DNA from: Echinometra lucunter
Lineage: Eukaryota > Echinodermata > Echinoidea > Camarodonta > Echinometridae
Assembly: GCA_029962745.1 (NCBI GenBank)
Contig: CM057171.1
Span: 20,888,209 to 20,952,208, forward strand
DNA length: 64,000 nt
Reading direction: 5' to 3'
Shown here: in pieces, positions 24,401 to 34,137 of the stretch
How the letters are laid out: each line of letters begins with the position of its first letter
Position numbering within the stretch: the stretch's first letter is position 1
Notes under the pieces: model-generated
The model's database searches: none
What the model was told of the DNA's origin: nothing
The model's input: the letters and a program-made list of their open reading frames with translations, nothing else
Position numbers and translations under genes: made by a program

Positions 24401-27333
24401 AACTGGCTCTTCTTGTTCCTTCTTGGAGCAATCCGAGGTCTCTCACTGACATTTTTTATTATTGGAGAAGAAATTATCAAGATCACCTCAGTTTTGAACC
24501 AATGACCCAATCTGTATCCTAAGCCATTCTTTCCCGAAAATTTAGTAAGTTGTTGAACTAGGCCATTGTAATGCAGTATTTCGTTTTATTAGTTTATCCT
24601 CTACTCGTGTATTTTATGTCTGACATATTCTTTGGAATATAATTGGCCTGTATGCCATTAAATTGATAAGAAGGATAACTTGTATATATCTCAAAGGGTA
24701 TTTATATGATTCATGTCATTATCTAAATTCAATACCATCCATAATTGTAGTGTGGCATTGATTGATTGATCTAATCTATTGGAAGATCTTGTTGCTGTGA
24801 TGTAATTATTGGAATAAATCATTCATATGGACCATTAAGTCACTAGGATGTTGGAAGGGCATTGTAGCATTGCTATCTTAACCCCAAACAAACTTACAGT
24901 GTAGATTTTTTATTTGATTGCAAATGATTGAATAACAAGCAATAACAAATGATGCTTCATGTAAGGGGTTAGGTTACCAGTTATGCTCTTAAGTAATTGA
25001 TGATACTTAGTTGAATTATTTTTTATTCAAGTCATCTCTTTCATTATTGCTGAACCATTTCACAAGGCAGACGTGAGAATGAATAATATGTCAAATTTGT
25101 ATTAGAAAATACAGATATCTCGCCATGACTTCTATACACACCTGGCCTGAGGGTAGTTGAGACTTCCCCATCAGTGTTGCACTACAGTGTTTGTTTGTTT
25201 GTTTGTTTATTTTCACCATGCATAATAAACAATCACATTGACAAGAACAGCGTATTACATCAAAATAGAATACATAGTAGGAACAAAGCATAAACATAAA
25301 TGTTTGAAGCGCAGAGTCCCTAGAATAACATAGTAGGTAATAAATTCGTTTCGTAAAACATGGCTTGAAGTGTTGTAAGATGTCTGCATGATTTTCATGG
25401 AATATTAGAGTTCAAAGAAGAAATGCATGCACTCTTCGTATATTTAATGCCCCCTTACAGAGGGCAATTCCATAATGATGTCTGGTACCCTATATGTACA
25501 ACTTTGCTGAAATGATTCGTATCAGCTTTGTACTTCATAATGTGAAAAAAATGTAACATTCTCAAATTATCATGGCTTGAGTAGTTCACAAAGTTAAATG
25601 AAAATGGAGAATAGTAGGGGTGGGACGTACAGAAAGATCATTTTGTGGCACTGCCCCAGATTGATAATGACATTTTGAAACATTTTTTCTTTTTCTCCAA
25701 GGGGGGGGGGGGGATAAGGAGAGGTTTATTAATACAGATTAATAAAATCATCTGAAACGAAAGGTACCCTGCTGCATATAATATTATGTCTGTGCTGATG
25801 GAATTCTTTATTTTGTATTACTGCATATTATACATATATTTGTTATTATACATGCAGTATAATGATTCTTATTTCCTGTAATTGTTAAAGTTTTTGTTAA
25901 ATGTCTCACAGAAAATTTATGCTGGTGCTCATTGAATTGCTTAGTTTTGTATTACTTGAATATTTAGGATGATACAATCATGATTGGCTTTATTTTTGAT
26001 CGTCATTCATCATCACACAGTTTAACACTCTTCCCGACTCTTTCTCCAATTTAAATGTTTTCATATTTCTTGGTAGGTTTCTGAGTTGTATAGAGCTTGT
26101 TGATGGGAAGTGAAACACAGCACACAACAATATTGTCATGATTTCTTTTTAATGATTTTATACCCTTGTACTATTAGCACAAAACCAGAGATGTGGTATT
26201 TTGCTTATTAGTAAGTGCAGCCTATTCTCTCCCTGGTGTTCATTTATTGCAATTTGTATAATGCTGTAGTCCTTTTTACAAGCCTAAGAATTGTGAGTTT
26301 TTCCAAAAATAAAGGAAGAAAATTACATTGCTATATTGTATAAAAGTGGATCTAAGAATGTATTTTTTCCCGTTGTTCGCAGAGCATCAGTGTCATAACT
26401 AGGATTTTATGGGGGGGGGGGGGGGGGGGGGGGGGGGGGAATGGGGGGACAGTAGTGACCACTCGAACATATGAATCACATGAGCTAACCTAGGCGAAGC
26501 TTGAAAGCTGTGACGTTTCTTCCTTGTCTGTTTCCGCTCCTCATACGTTCTCTTACATTTTGTCCCTCTTTTCTCACTTTTTTTCTAAATTTCTTTTTTC
26601 CCCTCTTTTAGCCTTTCTCTTTTTTTTCGGGGGGGGGGGGGGGGGGCAAACACCCCACTGACCTCTGGCAATCATGTGATATTTATTTGAATTTATACAT
26701 GACTTTAAAAGGAATCAGGGATCTAATTCACCAAAATCTCAAATAAGAACACATTCTTCAAGCATATTAGAGTTAGGTAAGCAATTGACCCCCCCCAAAA
26801 AAAAAATAAATAAATAAGTAAATAAAATAAGAATGATATGATCAGTGACTCTCCCCTTCCCCTCCCCTATGATGGCAGATATATGGGGTAAAAAAACAGG
26901 ACCAAAAAGCAATTTGGGGGTAAAAAAATAGAGCGGGGAGGGGGGGGGACTGTCAATTCACAACATGTGATGGTCCGACTACCTACTTTTGTTGGGCCTA
27001 CCCATTCATATAAAATATAAATAAAAAAAATCACAAACTCTCAAACGTTCCCTCACATGGTGGGAGGGAGGGGGGATACTCCAGTTATGGAATTTACAAA
27101 GGGGCACCCCCTCCCATCGCCCCGCCTCATCCGCGGCTGCGGACAATATTTTTTGTTAGCCTTACATCCCATCCACCCCATCCAGCCCCCTTAAAATGAA
27201 TATTTTTGTCGATTTCTCATTACAAAAAGTGTACAGAAAGGGTCTGCCTACGAGGCTTGCAAACAAGGACTTGTATGGTGGTACGGGGATGTGCAGCTGC
27301 TCTAATGGGTCGCCGATTCCGAGTACCCCTCCC

Positions 27334-27365
<32 letters not shown>

Positions 27366-30236
27366 GGGAAGAGGGAATCCAAACTTTGATTGATTGTGGA
27401 GGTCCCATGAATGAACGGTCAGACAGGGTGTAGAATGAGGGAATTATTTCGTCAAATTAGTCATTAACATGAAAACACACACTTTGAATTATTCCTTAGC
27501 CATTAATGCTTATGAATTCTTTTTTTTTTAAAAAGGGGGCGCAGATAAGAATGTCCCTTATTTAAATAGTCCAGACAAATCTATCAATTCGCGCAAAGAT
27601 TCACAATCCGCCCTAATTTTTATTCAATTGTGACGTCACTGGCCTCCAGCTGGGTGCTAGCAAGCGCACGCTGACAGTGATGCGTAATATGAACTGAGCA
27701 TGCTCAGTGCGCGCTCCTAATCCCAGGATTAACTTAGTGAGCTCACTAACTTTAGTGAGGGGTCACTAACTAGTATGCTTTCGTGAATAGCTCACTAACT
27801 TAGTGAGCTCACTAAGTTAGTGAGCTCACTAATTAGTGAGGGTACTAAGTTAGTGAGGGTACTAAGTTAGTGACCTTTCGAGAATACCGGCCAATGCTTT
27901 GAAAGTTAAAAATTTCTACTCATATATACTCACGAACTTCCTGGACAACCAGCAAACCCTGTAGAATCCTGATTTGAAAATTATTTTGAGAAAAAAATGT
28001 GATTATCCAGTGCTGTCAAAATGTTCCCATGTTGTAGCAGCCATCTTGGAAAGTCGAAAATAGACTGCGCATGCGCGGTGTCGGCGCAGCAAACATGAAT
28101 ATTCAGGCTTTCAGAGAGATTAATGAATATGCATGAAGACGAGTGACGGATCCTTGCTCTCATGGAGAGTACCAAAAAAAAAAAGAAAAAAGAAAAAGAA
28201 AGAAAGAAAAAGAAGAAAAAGAAGAAAAAAAGAAAAAACCTCAAAGAGATAGTTTATTGTAATATCCATTAGAGAAAATCCCTGGGGGATGAAGGTGATA
28301 TATTCCCCCACTTTTTCGAGAGCGGGGATGGCGTGTACAATATCCCCCTCTTTTTGAGGAAAAATGATATTGTATTTAATTCAGTTGATGAAATTTTTCA
28401 TAAAAATGTCATAAACGACGGTCATATCGTTGAATTTTCATATGAAATGCTCTTAAAAACAACGAAGTGGTTATTTTTCTCTCGCTCGCTTCACTTGCTG
28501 GCAAAATAAAAGAATTATGTGTGGGGGTCTGCTCGGGTTAGTAAGGGTGTGTGTGTGTATACTTAAGTGTGAGTTCATGCAAGAAACTTCGGCAAAAAGT
28601 CTATCACCCCCCCCCCCTCCCACTCCTCAAAACGGATTTACGCCGGTGGTAATATCACCTTGCAAGAACAAAATGGCGAGCATGAGCAATCAGCAGCAGT
28701 GCTCTATTTGTTCGGCTTATTTCGTGAAGAACCGTACGGGCTATAGAAAAATACAACTTGTCAAAATCACCAGCCCAAGGACAATCAGCAGGGTCTTCCA
28801 GAGGGAGGGCATACTGTACAGCTTCATTTGCGAAGAATGCAAGCGAAAACTGGTGCAAAATACCATACGAAATAAGAACGCCCCAAATAAAAGGGACAGA
28901 ACAAAACGCACATTTTCTTCCCCACATGGCACACCATGTGCAAAGAGGCCAGCGACTTTCGCTTCGCCATGCAGATCCAGCCAACAGCCTCCAGAGATCC
29001 AAGATCCAGAGGATGATGTGCAACCAGAGAATCCCCAAACATCGATGAGTAAAATCAAAGACCATCTTGATGCAACAAGATACCTTCAAGCATTTCGCAT
29101 GCTACAAAAAACATCAGAAGCCGCCAAATTGGCCATGGTGGAGGCCACATGCGATGTCATCAAGAATGAGGTACCTTAAGTGATAACTGAAAGAGTATGA
29201 TAATTCATATTAGCCGAAAAGAGAGTACCCGGAACACGGTCAAGCTTATGACGATAAATAGGCCTACACGGTTACGTACATATTGAATCACTGAATTGGA
29301 AGAAAAGAACTAGACCAGGGGAGTGTTTCATGATTCATGAAGTTTTCATGAAATTTGTCAGTGATTTTCCCTGACAAATTTGCTCTCAGCCAATCAGATG
29401 CAAGGGATTTACAGTGCAGTGGTGTAGCTAGGATTTCATTTTAGGGAGTGCAGTAGTGAGCACGCAAAGCGTGCGAAGCGCGCTCCGTAGGAGGGGGGGG
29501 GAGGGTGCAGGGAGGGAAGCTCCAGTGTTTTTTTTTTTTTTTTAACTGTTCCTTGTCTGCTCCCGCTCTTCTTACTTTTTTATTTTCTCGCTCACGCTGT
29601 TTTCCCCCCTTCTGTTTCTTTCATTTTTCTTTTTTGTTGGCGTTTTGGAGGGGGCGACCCCCCCCACCGCCCCCCCCCCCCTTGGCTACTGGCTTATAAC
29701 AGTTGTCACGGCTTTCTGCTTCGATGAACAGAATAAGTACTTGTCGAGAAATAATATTACACAATATTTTTCTCCTATTTACATTACAAAATTAGCATCA
29801 TGCATGCTTCGCAATTTTGTAATATGATTTTAATACATGCAAGCGAATGATTGCAAGATAGCAAGCAATGCGTGTATATCAAAGAGAGGCAATCACGATT
29901 GTGAACAGATTTTGTTGGCAAGATTTGAAAATTTGTTTCATTGATTTTCTTCATGCATTCATAATGGTACATTTTAGTGGCATATAATATATAAAATGAT
30001 GTATTTTTGACAACACATAACAACACATAAATAAACTAGTTTTTGTAATAATCATTATCATAAACAACTTAAATATACAATAAATTGCTGAAGAATGATT
30101 GCCATTATGAGCAAATTGCTTGAAAATAAGGAACCCCAAATGAATAATGAAATAGATACGCATAACAAATCAGCAGAACGGATAAAATGGCTTAAATCCT
30201 AAATTAAAAGGATAGTGACAATAATGATGATGATGA

Positions 30237-30301
<65 letters not shown>

Positions 30302-33218
30302 ATAGGAAAATGGATAGGGAATTAACGTTGAAGCTACTCTCACACAAATCATCTCTGAATAAGAGTGAGTGAGCTTTGAGAACATGATTGCTCAAAGGCC
30401 CTTACGATTATCATAGGCTAAAGATGTCAAAGTATTTAAGAGACCACTTGTCTTCGGGACTTCTCCTCTAGGGCACTTTAAAATGCAACTTGTGCCAAAA
30501 TTGTCGAAGGCCAGGGTACCTATCACATTCTTATACTTATAGGTGCATTTATGAGAAGGGGAAGAGTGTTTCTTCATCAAGCCGGGAACATAAAACACTG
30601 CATTTACAAAGGAAAATGGTAGGCCTACAATCAGAAGGGGCAAGTCTCCTATCTTAATACATGTATTTCGTTCAGTAGCAGTCTAGCAGAGGTGAAAATG
30701 AAGCGAGGTATAGCAGAAGAAATTATCAAAAATTTTATCGTAGAGAAAAGTGGCGCTTTCCTATTTCAATTAGGAACTTGTATGATGGACTAGTAGCATT
30801 ACTTGTCCGTTTTTCAATTCATATTTCAGATTTAAATCTCTCACAGTTGATGCAATCTCTCTCTGGAGGTCCATGTTTTGCCGTCAGCCGGGGGCAAGGA
30901 TGACATTAAGAACACGTGCGTTTGTTTACAATCTGTCACCCCATCGCTTCATGCATATTCATTAATCTCTCTGCAATGCCTGAATATTCATGTTTGCTGC
31001 GCCGACACCGCGCATGCGCAGTCTATTTTCGACTTTCCAAGATGGCTGCTACAACATGGGAACATTTTGACAGCACTGGATAATCACATTTTTTTTCTCA
31101 AAATAATTTTCAAATCAGGATTCTACAGGGTTTGCTGGTTGTCCAGGAAGTTCGTGAGTATATATGAGTAGAAATTTTTAACTTTCAAAGCATTATGTCC
31201 AAAATAAGCGAACCAAACTGACGGTTTGCGGCGCTGTCAATAGTTGAGCGTAGGGTTACCCAAGGAGTGGAGAATGTACACAGTACAGTGTGGAGTAGTA
31301 ATGGATTGAATAAAGTGATCAGGGTAATAATGATAATGTTAGTGCTTTCATCAAGTTCATACTATTAGAGCACTGTATTAGAAACCCATGCTATTATTAA
31401 TACTGTTATCACCATTGCATCAGAACATGCTCTTCTCTTTTCCGACAATGGCGAATGATATCACTAGACCTTGTGCCTGTGACATCTCTGAACCAAGAAA
31501 GGTGATGTATTCATTGATGTCCGCATGCTCTACCAGTAAGAACAACTGTCTCCAGACTATTCTTGCCAAGGACAGGGCCAGGGAAGCCGATCCGTCAAGT
31601 TGTAATTATTCTTGATAAGTCCCTTAGTGGTCAATGCTTATTTTATCACATCATAGTTTTGTATTTGTTATAGGTACTTTCATTTAAAGTTAGGGTTAGA
31701 GTTTGGTATATTGTTGGTCTGGGGTTAAAATTCAGTATTCAGGTAGTGTACATAAATGAAGCAGAGCCATAGTTGCAGGAACAGTGATGTACAACCCTTC
31801 ACAGAGAATAGTTTTCATGAATGTAGGTTAACCCACAGAGGTACAGTGTCACCTTTAGGAGACGATTTTGCAGTATCTGTTGGTCCAGAATGTTGGGCAG
31901 TACACATCATACATGAGCAGAAAGAGAAAAATGCACTGACAAATTTGAGCCCATTCCCATCGCTGTATGGTGTGGCGTTCTCGAATTAGAGCATTTTACG
32001 CGTAACTAATCATTAAACTCTTTAAATTGGCAACGCAGTGAATAATATATAATCACTATTTCTGTGTTCAAATTGGCAATTTCTGATTAAATTTTACAAT
32101 TATATTTCATTTTGGTTTATGTTATATCCATATTTATTTTTTTCAAGCTATGTAAAGGTGGAAAAAAATAATTTGTATTGCCAATTTGAGGACTGAAGAT
32201 GATTAATTTAGACCTCAAGAGAGCTCTGTACTGATATAGGTTAACTTACTTTTTCACACCATGCCACATAATCCTACATCATACTATCCTAACTTGCTGA
32301 AAATGATGCCCATGGTAAAGTAAGTCTGTCAAGCCTAACCCAAGACCTTATTGTAACCTCTGTTTGTGTAATAATTTCATGCATTATAAGAAGCAATGTT
32401 GAATGAAAGGAAAATAGGCATGTCTTACCTATACACATCTTGAATATCCCTGACCAGATACCTCCAGAGAAACTTAAACATGTAGCACAAACATTGGAAA
32501 GCGCCCTCTATCAACTCGGTATCCTGAGTGTCAAGGAGAGATATTACAATCTCAAAGAAGTCTTGGAAATGAGGGTAAAAGTCCGTCTGAAGATCCCTCG
32601 CAAGCTGCACCACAAGGCTGTAAGAAAGCAAGGAACTATCCAGTGTTGGGGTAAACAGTTATAGAAGAGTCATGCCATTGAGTTGGGGCAACAAAAATCA
32701 CAAGAAGTCCATGTAACAGAGATACAAGAATTTCATTTCACAATGAAGATAAATCGAGATGTGGGTAAGTTTTGATGTGTCACTGTGAAATACATGTAGG
32801 TCTCTTACCATTGCAATCCATGTTTGAATTAGAAATCCTTCATGGATTTTTTGCAACATAAATTAACCTTATTACTTCTGTTATATAGACATCACATCAA
32901 ATTGGTGTGATATTGCTATACACAACTAATTGTTTTAATAAAATTTATCAAATGACCAGATAACAAAAATTGAGTCATAAAGTAAAACATGAAAATTTGC
33001 TGCAAACTGATTACATACTACAGAACAATCTTAAATAAACTTGACTTATGTTCGCTACTAAGCTGCAAATTTGAAAGTGAGAATATTTGACTTACTCTAG
33101 CAGAGGGATGAAGGCCATGCTATTAGGAACCTTGAGATGGGTCTGGAGAGACGAGACTATCTGGTCCTCAAAATGAACCAACTGAGCAAAGCTTTGAACC
33201 TGGTCAGATATCTCATGA
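10100..33218 (-). CDS. UTP20: UTP20 N-terminal segment, exons e1-e7 (partial gene)
   Basis: Minus-strand gene segment with exons 33218-33096, 32617-32429, 19199-19055, 18711-18634, 17270-17106, 16077-15949 and 10234-10100. Joined, they give about 321 codons in one open frame that align end to end with the start of animal UTP20, beginning about 70 residues in. UTP20 is a very long alpha-solenoid of HEAT-type repeats in the U3-containing SSU processome and is needed for 18S rRNA maturation in the nucleolus. The start codon and first exon are not visible. The 13-kb e2-e3 intron holds a nested transposon. Orientation is opposite to e8-e26 in contig 3, which I attribute to scaffolding. Identification rests on remembered family sequence, not on a search. 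Confidence 0.93.
10328..10964. repeat. Foldback element with hairpin minisatellite core (contig 2)
   Basis: About 93-bp inverted ends around roughly 13 copies of the ~34-bp two-hairpin unit (about 10430-10875). The unit reads AGAACATGCTTACCTCAGG plus AGAATGAGGACGGTA. Copy number is about twice that of the contig 1 allele. Confidence 0.8.
12622..13339. mobile_element. Non-autonomous DNA element with ~60-bp TIRs, carrying a SINE
   Basis: Left end GGTGTAGCGGCAGACTTGG and right end CCAAATCTGCCGCTACACC are inverted repeats that continue inward as imperfect AAAATCTGCCG-containing arms. No ORF. A SINE on the - strand lies inside at about 12695-12897. No clear target duplication. Confidence 0.65.
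12695..12897 (-). mobile_element. tRNA-derived SINE, minus strand
   Basis: On the - strand it has GTGGCTCAGGGGAAGAGC and GGGTTCGAAACC and the same body as the other SINEs of this window, ending near GTCAGGTAAACTAACC. Confidence 0.7.
15949..16077 (-). CDS. UTP20: UTP20 exon e6
   Basis: 129 bp, 43 codons, phase 0; encodes NEVSFLEDQDDTSHQLNSLV and ends KPRLLCQ at a GTATGT donor. It corresponds to the vertebrate stretch before VCKVLSQTLQ and is less conserved than its neighbours. Phase and position support it. Confidence 0.82.
16296..16600 (-). pseudogene. LINE ORF2 C-terminal remnant
   Basis: Minus-strand translation gives FHGLASSYLNDLLIVYKPTR, TYGERSFAHVASVLWNNLPN and SLRNIDTIEKFKSALKTHLF. 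This matches the conserved tail downstream of the reverse transcriptase in CR1/L2-like non-LTR retrotransposons (pattern W..LP..LR......FK..LKTHLF). Strongly 5'-truncated; in the intron between e5 and e6. Confidence 0.8.
17106..17270 (-). CDS. UTP20: UTP20 exon e5
   Basis: 165 bp, 55 codons, phase 0 at both ends; encodes ILPVLLCRLGPCRSGADKAA then DLPWDLVLECFQEMF. It aligns with vertebrate LILRKLGPVTETETQLPWML. Acceptor TTTTAG, donor GTAAGC. Confidence 0.9.
17806..17936. mobile_element. MITE, TIR GGGGAGTGT...CATGA
   Basis: 131 bp bounded by GGGGAGTGTGTCATG and CATGAAACACTCCCC, with inner arms GTGATTTTTAATGACA-like. The core TTGCATCTGATTGGCCGAGA is shared with 4594-4734. A truncated relative is at 29317-29412. 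Confidence 0.65.
18634..18711 (-). CDS. UTP20: UTP20 exon e4 (short)
   Basis: A 78-bp exon encoding QAKGLGHLLFDMLKGVRHQT then HSSTER, matching vertebrate GVGQLLFEMCKGVRNMFHSC. Phase 0 at both ends, with acceptor TACCAG and donor GTATGT. It lacks its own ATG and was located by alignment to the family. Confidence 0.88.
19055..19199 (-). CDS. UTP20: UTP20 exon e3
   Basis: 145 bp; encodes MYSPLLAEDRKEHVRRFAAE and SFAFIMRKVKDHGQLFDFML, matching vertebrate MYSTLLAHKKLHIRNFAAES. Ends in phase 0 at a GTAAGA donor. The upstream intron runs to 32429 and contains the nested transposon. Confidence 0.94.
19312..19748 (+). mobile_element. tRNA-derived SINE sequence, interrupted by outer transposon
   Basis: Box A-like TGGCTCAGTGGTAGAGC and box B-like GTTCGAAACC are about 30 bp apart from 19328, followed by a SINE body. 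A second tRNA-like unit (CCTCAGTGGAAGAGTTG, GGTTCAAATCCC) begins near 19553. The outer transposon entered near its end at CCCAAGGAG. Confidence 0.7.
21500..21793 (-). repeat. Interspersed repeat, GTGGCGTAGCTAGGATTT family, copy 1
   Basis: On the - strand it begins CAGTGGCGTAGCTAGGATTT and passes through AGCGTGTGAGC-type and TCCTTGTCTGCTCC blocks to a poly-G/C end. Shares this order with 26392-26665 and 29412-29695. No ORF. Confidence 0.65.
22640..23075. repeat. Foldback of degenerate TTGGTCTAAT units
   Basis: The left half repeats a degenerate motif near ATTTGGTCTAATNGCC about every 17-20 bp. The right half, after about 22830, repeats its complement (ATTAGACCAAGTGG). The two halves can pair into one long imperfect stem. 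It sits inside the inner transposon. No coding content. Confidence 0.7.
23650..23873 (+). pseudogene. Possible transposase exon inside inner element
   Basis: An open stretch bordered by TATGCAG and GTATAT encodes KLSNNAQGEANLSQSTLSRM and onward to RENRYLPDIQ. The LSQSTLSRMV stretch resembles the helix-turn-helix of Harbinger-type transposases, which often read GISQSTVSR. A second possible fragment, RRFQKENAISLR, lies near 22428-22463. No DDE catalytic residues could be assigned, so the rest of the gene is missing or unrecognised. Confidence 0.4.
26392..26665 (+). repeat. Interspersed repeat, GTAGCTAGGATTT family, copy 2
   Basis: Diverged copy (CATAACTAGGATTTTATGG) with a 29-base poly-G run at about 26411-26439, the TCCTTGTCTGTTTCCGCTCC block and a second poly-G run near 26630. 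Confidence 0.6.
28673..29170 (+). CDS. Unknown Cys-motif protein, first exon (transposon-borne)
   Basis: An open frame that probably starts at the ATG 28673 (MASMSNQQQCSICSAYF); an upstream in-frame ATG at 28517 would add a low-complexity proline leader. The predicted 166 residues carry CSIC near residue 10 and CEEC near residue 53, a CX2C-X39-CX2C pattern that could bind one zinc. A basic Ser/Pro-rich region and an acidic stretch follow, then an Ala-rich helix. The frame runs into GAG|GTACCT, a possible donor, and stops eight bases later. It lies inside the outer transposon, so it may be a DNA-binding accessory protein of that element. I do not recognise the family. Confidence 0.45.
29317..29412. 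mobile_element. Truncated MITE of the GGGGAGTGTTTCATGA family
   Basis: Left end GGGGAGTGTTTCATGA present. The core appears inverted (CTCTCAGCCAATCAGATGCA). The right half is replaced by the following GTAGCTAGGATTT repeat. Confidence 0.55.
29412..29695 (+). repeat. Interspersed repeat, GTAGCTAGGATTT family, copy 3
   Basis: GTGTAGCTAGGATTTCATTT, then GCGTGCGAAGCGCGCTCCG, poly-T, TCCTTGTCTGCTCCCGCTC and poly-C. All three copies lie within the nested transposon. Confidence 0.65.
30221..30302 (+). repeat. (GAT)n microsatellite
   Basis: Over 25 GAT/ATG units inside the outer transposon. Confidence 0.95.
31268..32428 (-). other. Part of intron e2-e3, no gene seen
   Basis: About 1.2 kb of host intron to the right of the nested transposon. 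Apart from AAATTGGCAA-type repeat words near 31900-32200 I see nothing coding. Confidence 0.6.
32429..32617 (-). CDS. UTP20: UTP20 exon e2
   Basis: 189 bp; encodes LVVQLARDLQTDFYPHFQDF, one of the best conserved N-terminal blocks of UTP20, through FKFLWRYLVRDIQDVY. The donor splits an Arg codon (AG|G) completed by e3. The conservation makes this the anchor for the identification on this strand. Confidence 0.95.
33096..33218 (-). CDS. UTP20: UTP20 exon e1 (first visible)
   Basis: 123 bp between an acceptor ending TTTCAG and a GTAAGT donor. It encodes HEISDQVQSFAQLVHFEDQI and onward to IPLLE, matching the vertebrate stretch around CQSFNQLVYHQNEIVQSL. The last codon is split (GA|C, Asp) with e2. 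Confidence 0.9.
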
Positions 33219-33424
33219 CTGAAATTAACTTGAAAAAAGAAGGGGGGAAAAATACCAGTACATGTATGCTCTACACATTAGGAAGAATACCAGTTCAAAG
33301 TGTTAAATTAGCCTACATGTACATGCCTTTGATCAGGCAACTAGATATCGGTACTCTATAAAAACCTGGATTGGATTGGATTTGATTGGACGTACAAAGA
33401 ATCATGCATGTTGGAGTCTCATTA

Positions 33425-33924
33425 NNNNNNNNNNNNNNNNNNNNNNNNNNNNNNNNNNNNNNNNNNNNNNNNNNNNNNNNNNNNNNNNNNNNNNNNNNNN
33501 NNNNNNNNNNNNNNNNNNNNNNNNNNNNNNNNNNNNNNNNNNNNNNNNNNNNNNNNNNNNNNNNNNNNNNNNNNNNNNNNNNNNNNNNNNNNNNNNNNNN
33601 NNNNNNNNNNNNNNNNNNNNNNNNNNNNNNNNNNNNNNNNNNNNNNNNNNNNNNNNNNNNNNNNNNNNNNNNNNNNNNNNNNNNNNNNNNNNNNNNNNNN
33701 NNNNNNNNNNNNNNNNNNNNNNNNNNNNNNNNNNNNNNNNNNNNNNNNNNNNNNNNNNNNNNNNNNNNNNNNNNNNNNNNNNNNNNNNNNNNNNNNNNNN
33801 NNNNNNNNNNNNNNNNNNNNNNNNNNNNNNNNNNNNNNNNNNNNNNNNNNNNNNNNNNNNNNNNNNNNNNNNNNNNNNNNNNNNNNNNNNNNNNNNNNNN
33901 NNNNNNNNNNNNNNNNNNNNNNNN
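33425..33924. other. Assembly gap of 500 N
   Basis: A run of exactly 500 N. The left flank lies upstream of e1 (- strand) and the right flank in the e7-e8 intron (+ strand), so the join is not colinear with the gene. Confidence 0.99.
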
Positions 33925-34059
33925 ACAATATTTCATTAGTACCTGTCAAGTACATTATCAATTTCATAAACTTGTAGATAAGCAACTTTCAAATATTCTG
34001 TTGCACATCCATTCACTTTTATACCATACTATTACATATTTCTCCATGTTTATGTTTAG

Positions 34060-34137
34060 GTATTTCACAGCAAATACAGCAGTCATCTTATCTTTAATTT
34101 CAGCCGATCTGTCTTCCATATCAACAGCTTTGAACAG
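34060..34137 (+). CDS. UTP20: UTP20 exon e8 (contig 3 copy)
   Basis: 78 bp, same borders as 3012-3089. One base change turns LIFDFS into LIFNFS. First exon of contig 3, directly after the gap. Confidence 0.86.

Larger units (their letters stand above)
19847..27892. mobile_element. Inner 8-kb DNA transposon (Harbinger-like), nested
   Basis: Ends GGCCGGTATTCTC and GAGAATACCGGCC are perfect inverted repeats, flanked by ATT (left) and AAT (right), a probable 3-bp target duplication with one mutation. The right arm of the outer element shows the uninterrupted target, GGACATAATGCTTTG, which proves the insertion. Both subterminal regions are packed with ACTAACTTTAGTGAG-type repeats in both orientations (about 19865-20110 and 27730-27875). 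A 3-bp TSD and a transposase-like exon at 23650 suggest PIF/Harbinger; this is tentative. Confidence 0.8.
19749..31258. mobile_element. Outer DNA transposon with long TIRs and 9-bp TSD (MULE-like)
   Basis: The ends TAACCCTAC...GTAGGGTTA are flanked by a perfect 9-bp duplication CCCAAGGAG (19740-19748 and 31259-31267). The terminal inverted repeat is about 305 bp: left arm 19790-19843 plus 27893-28138, right arm 31258-30950. The left arm is split by the inner element and carries a small extra hairpin near its tip (19757-19787). A 9-bp TSD with TIRs of hundreds of bases is typical of Mutator-like elements, but I see no transposase, so the class is inferred. It inserted into a SINE-rich part of the e2-e3 intron. 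Confidence 0.8.
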
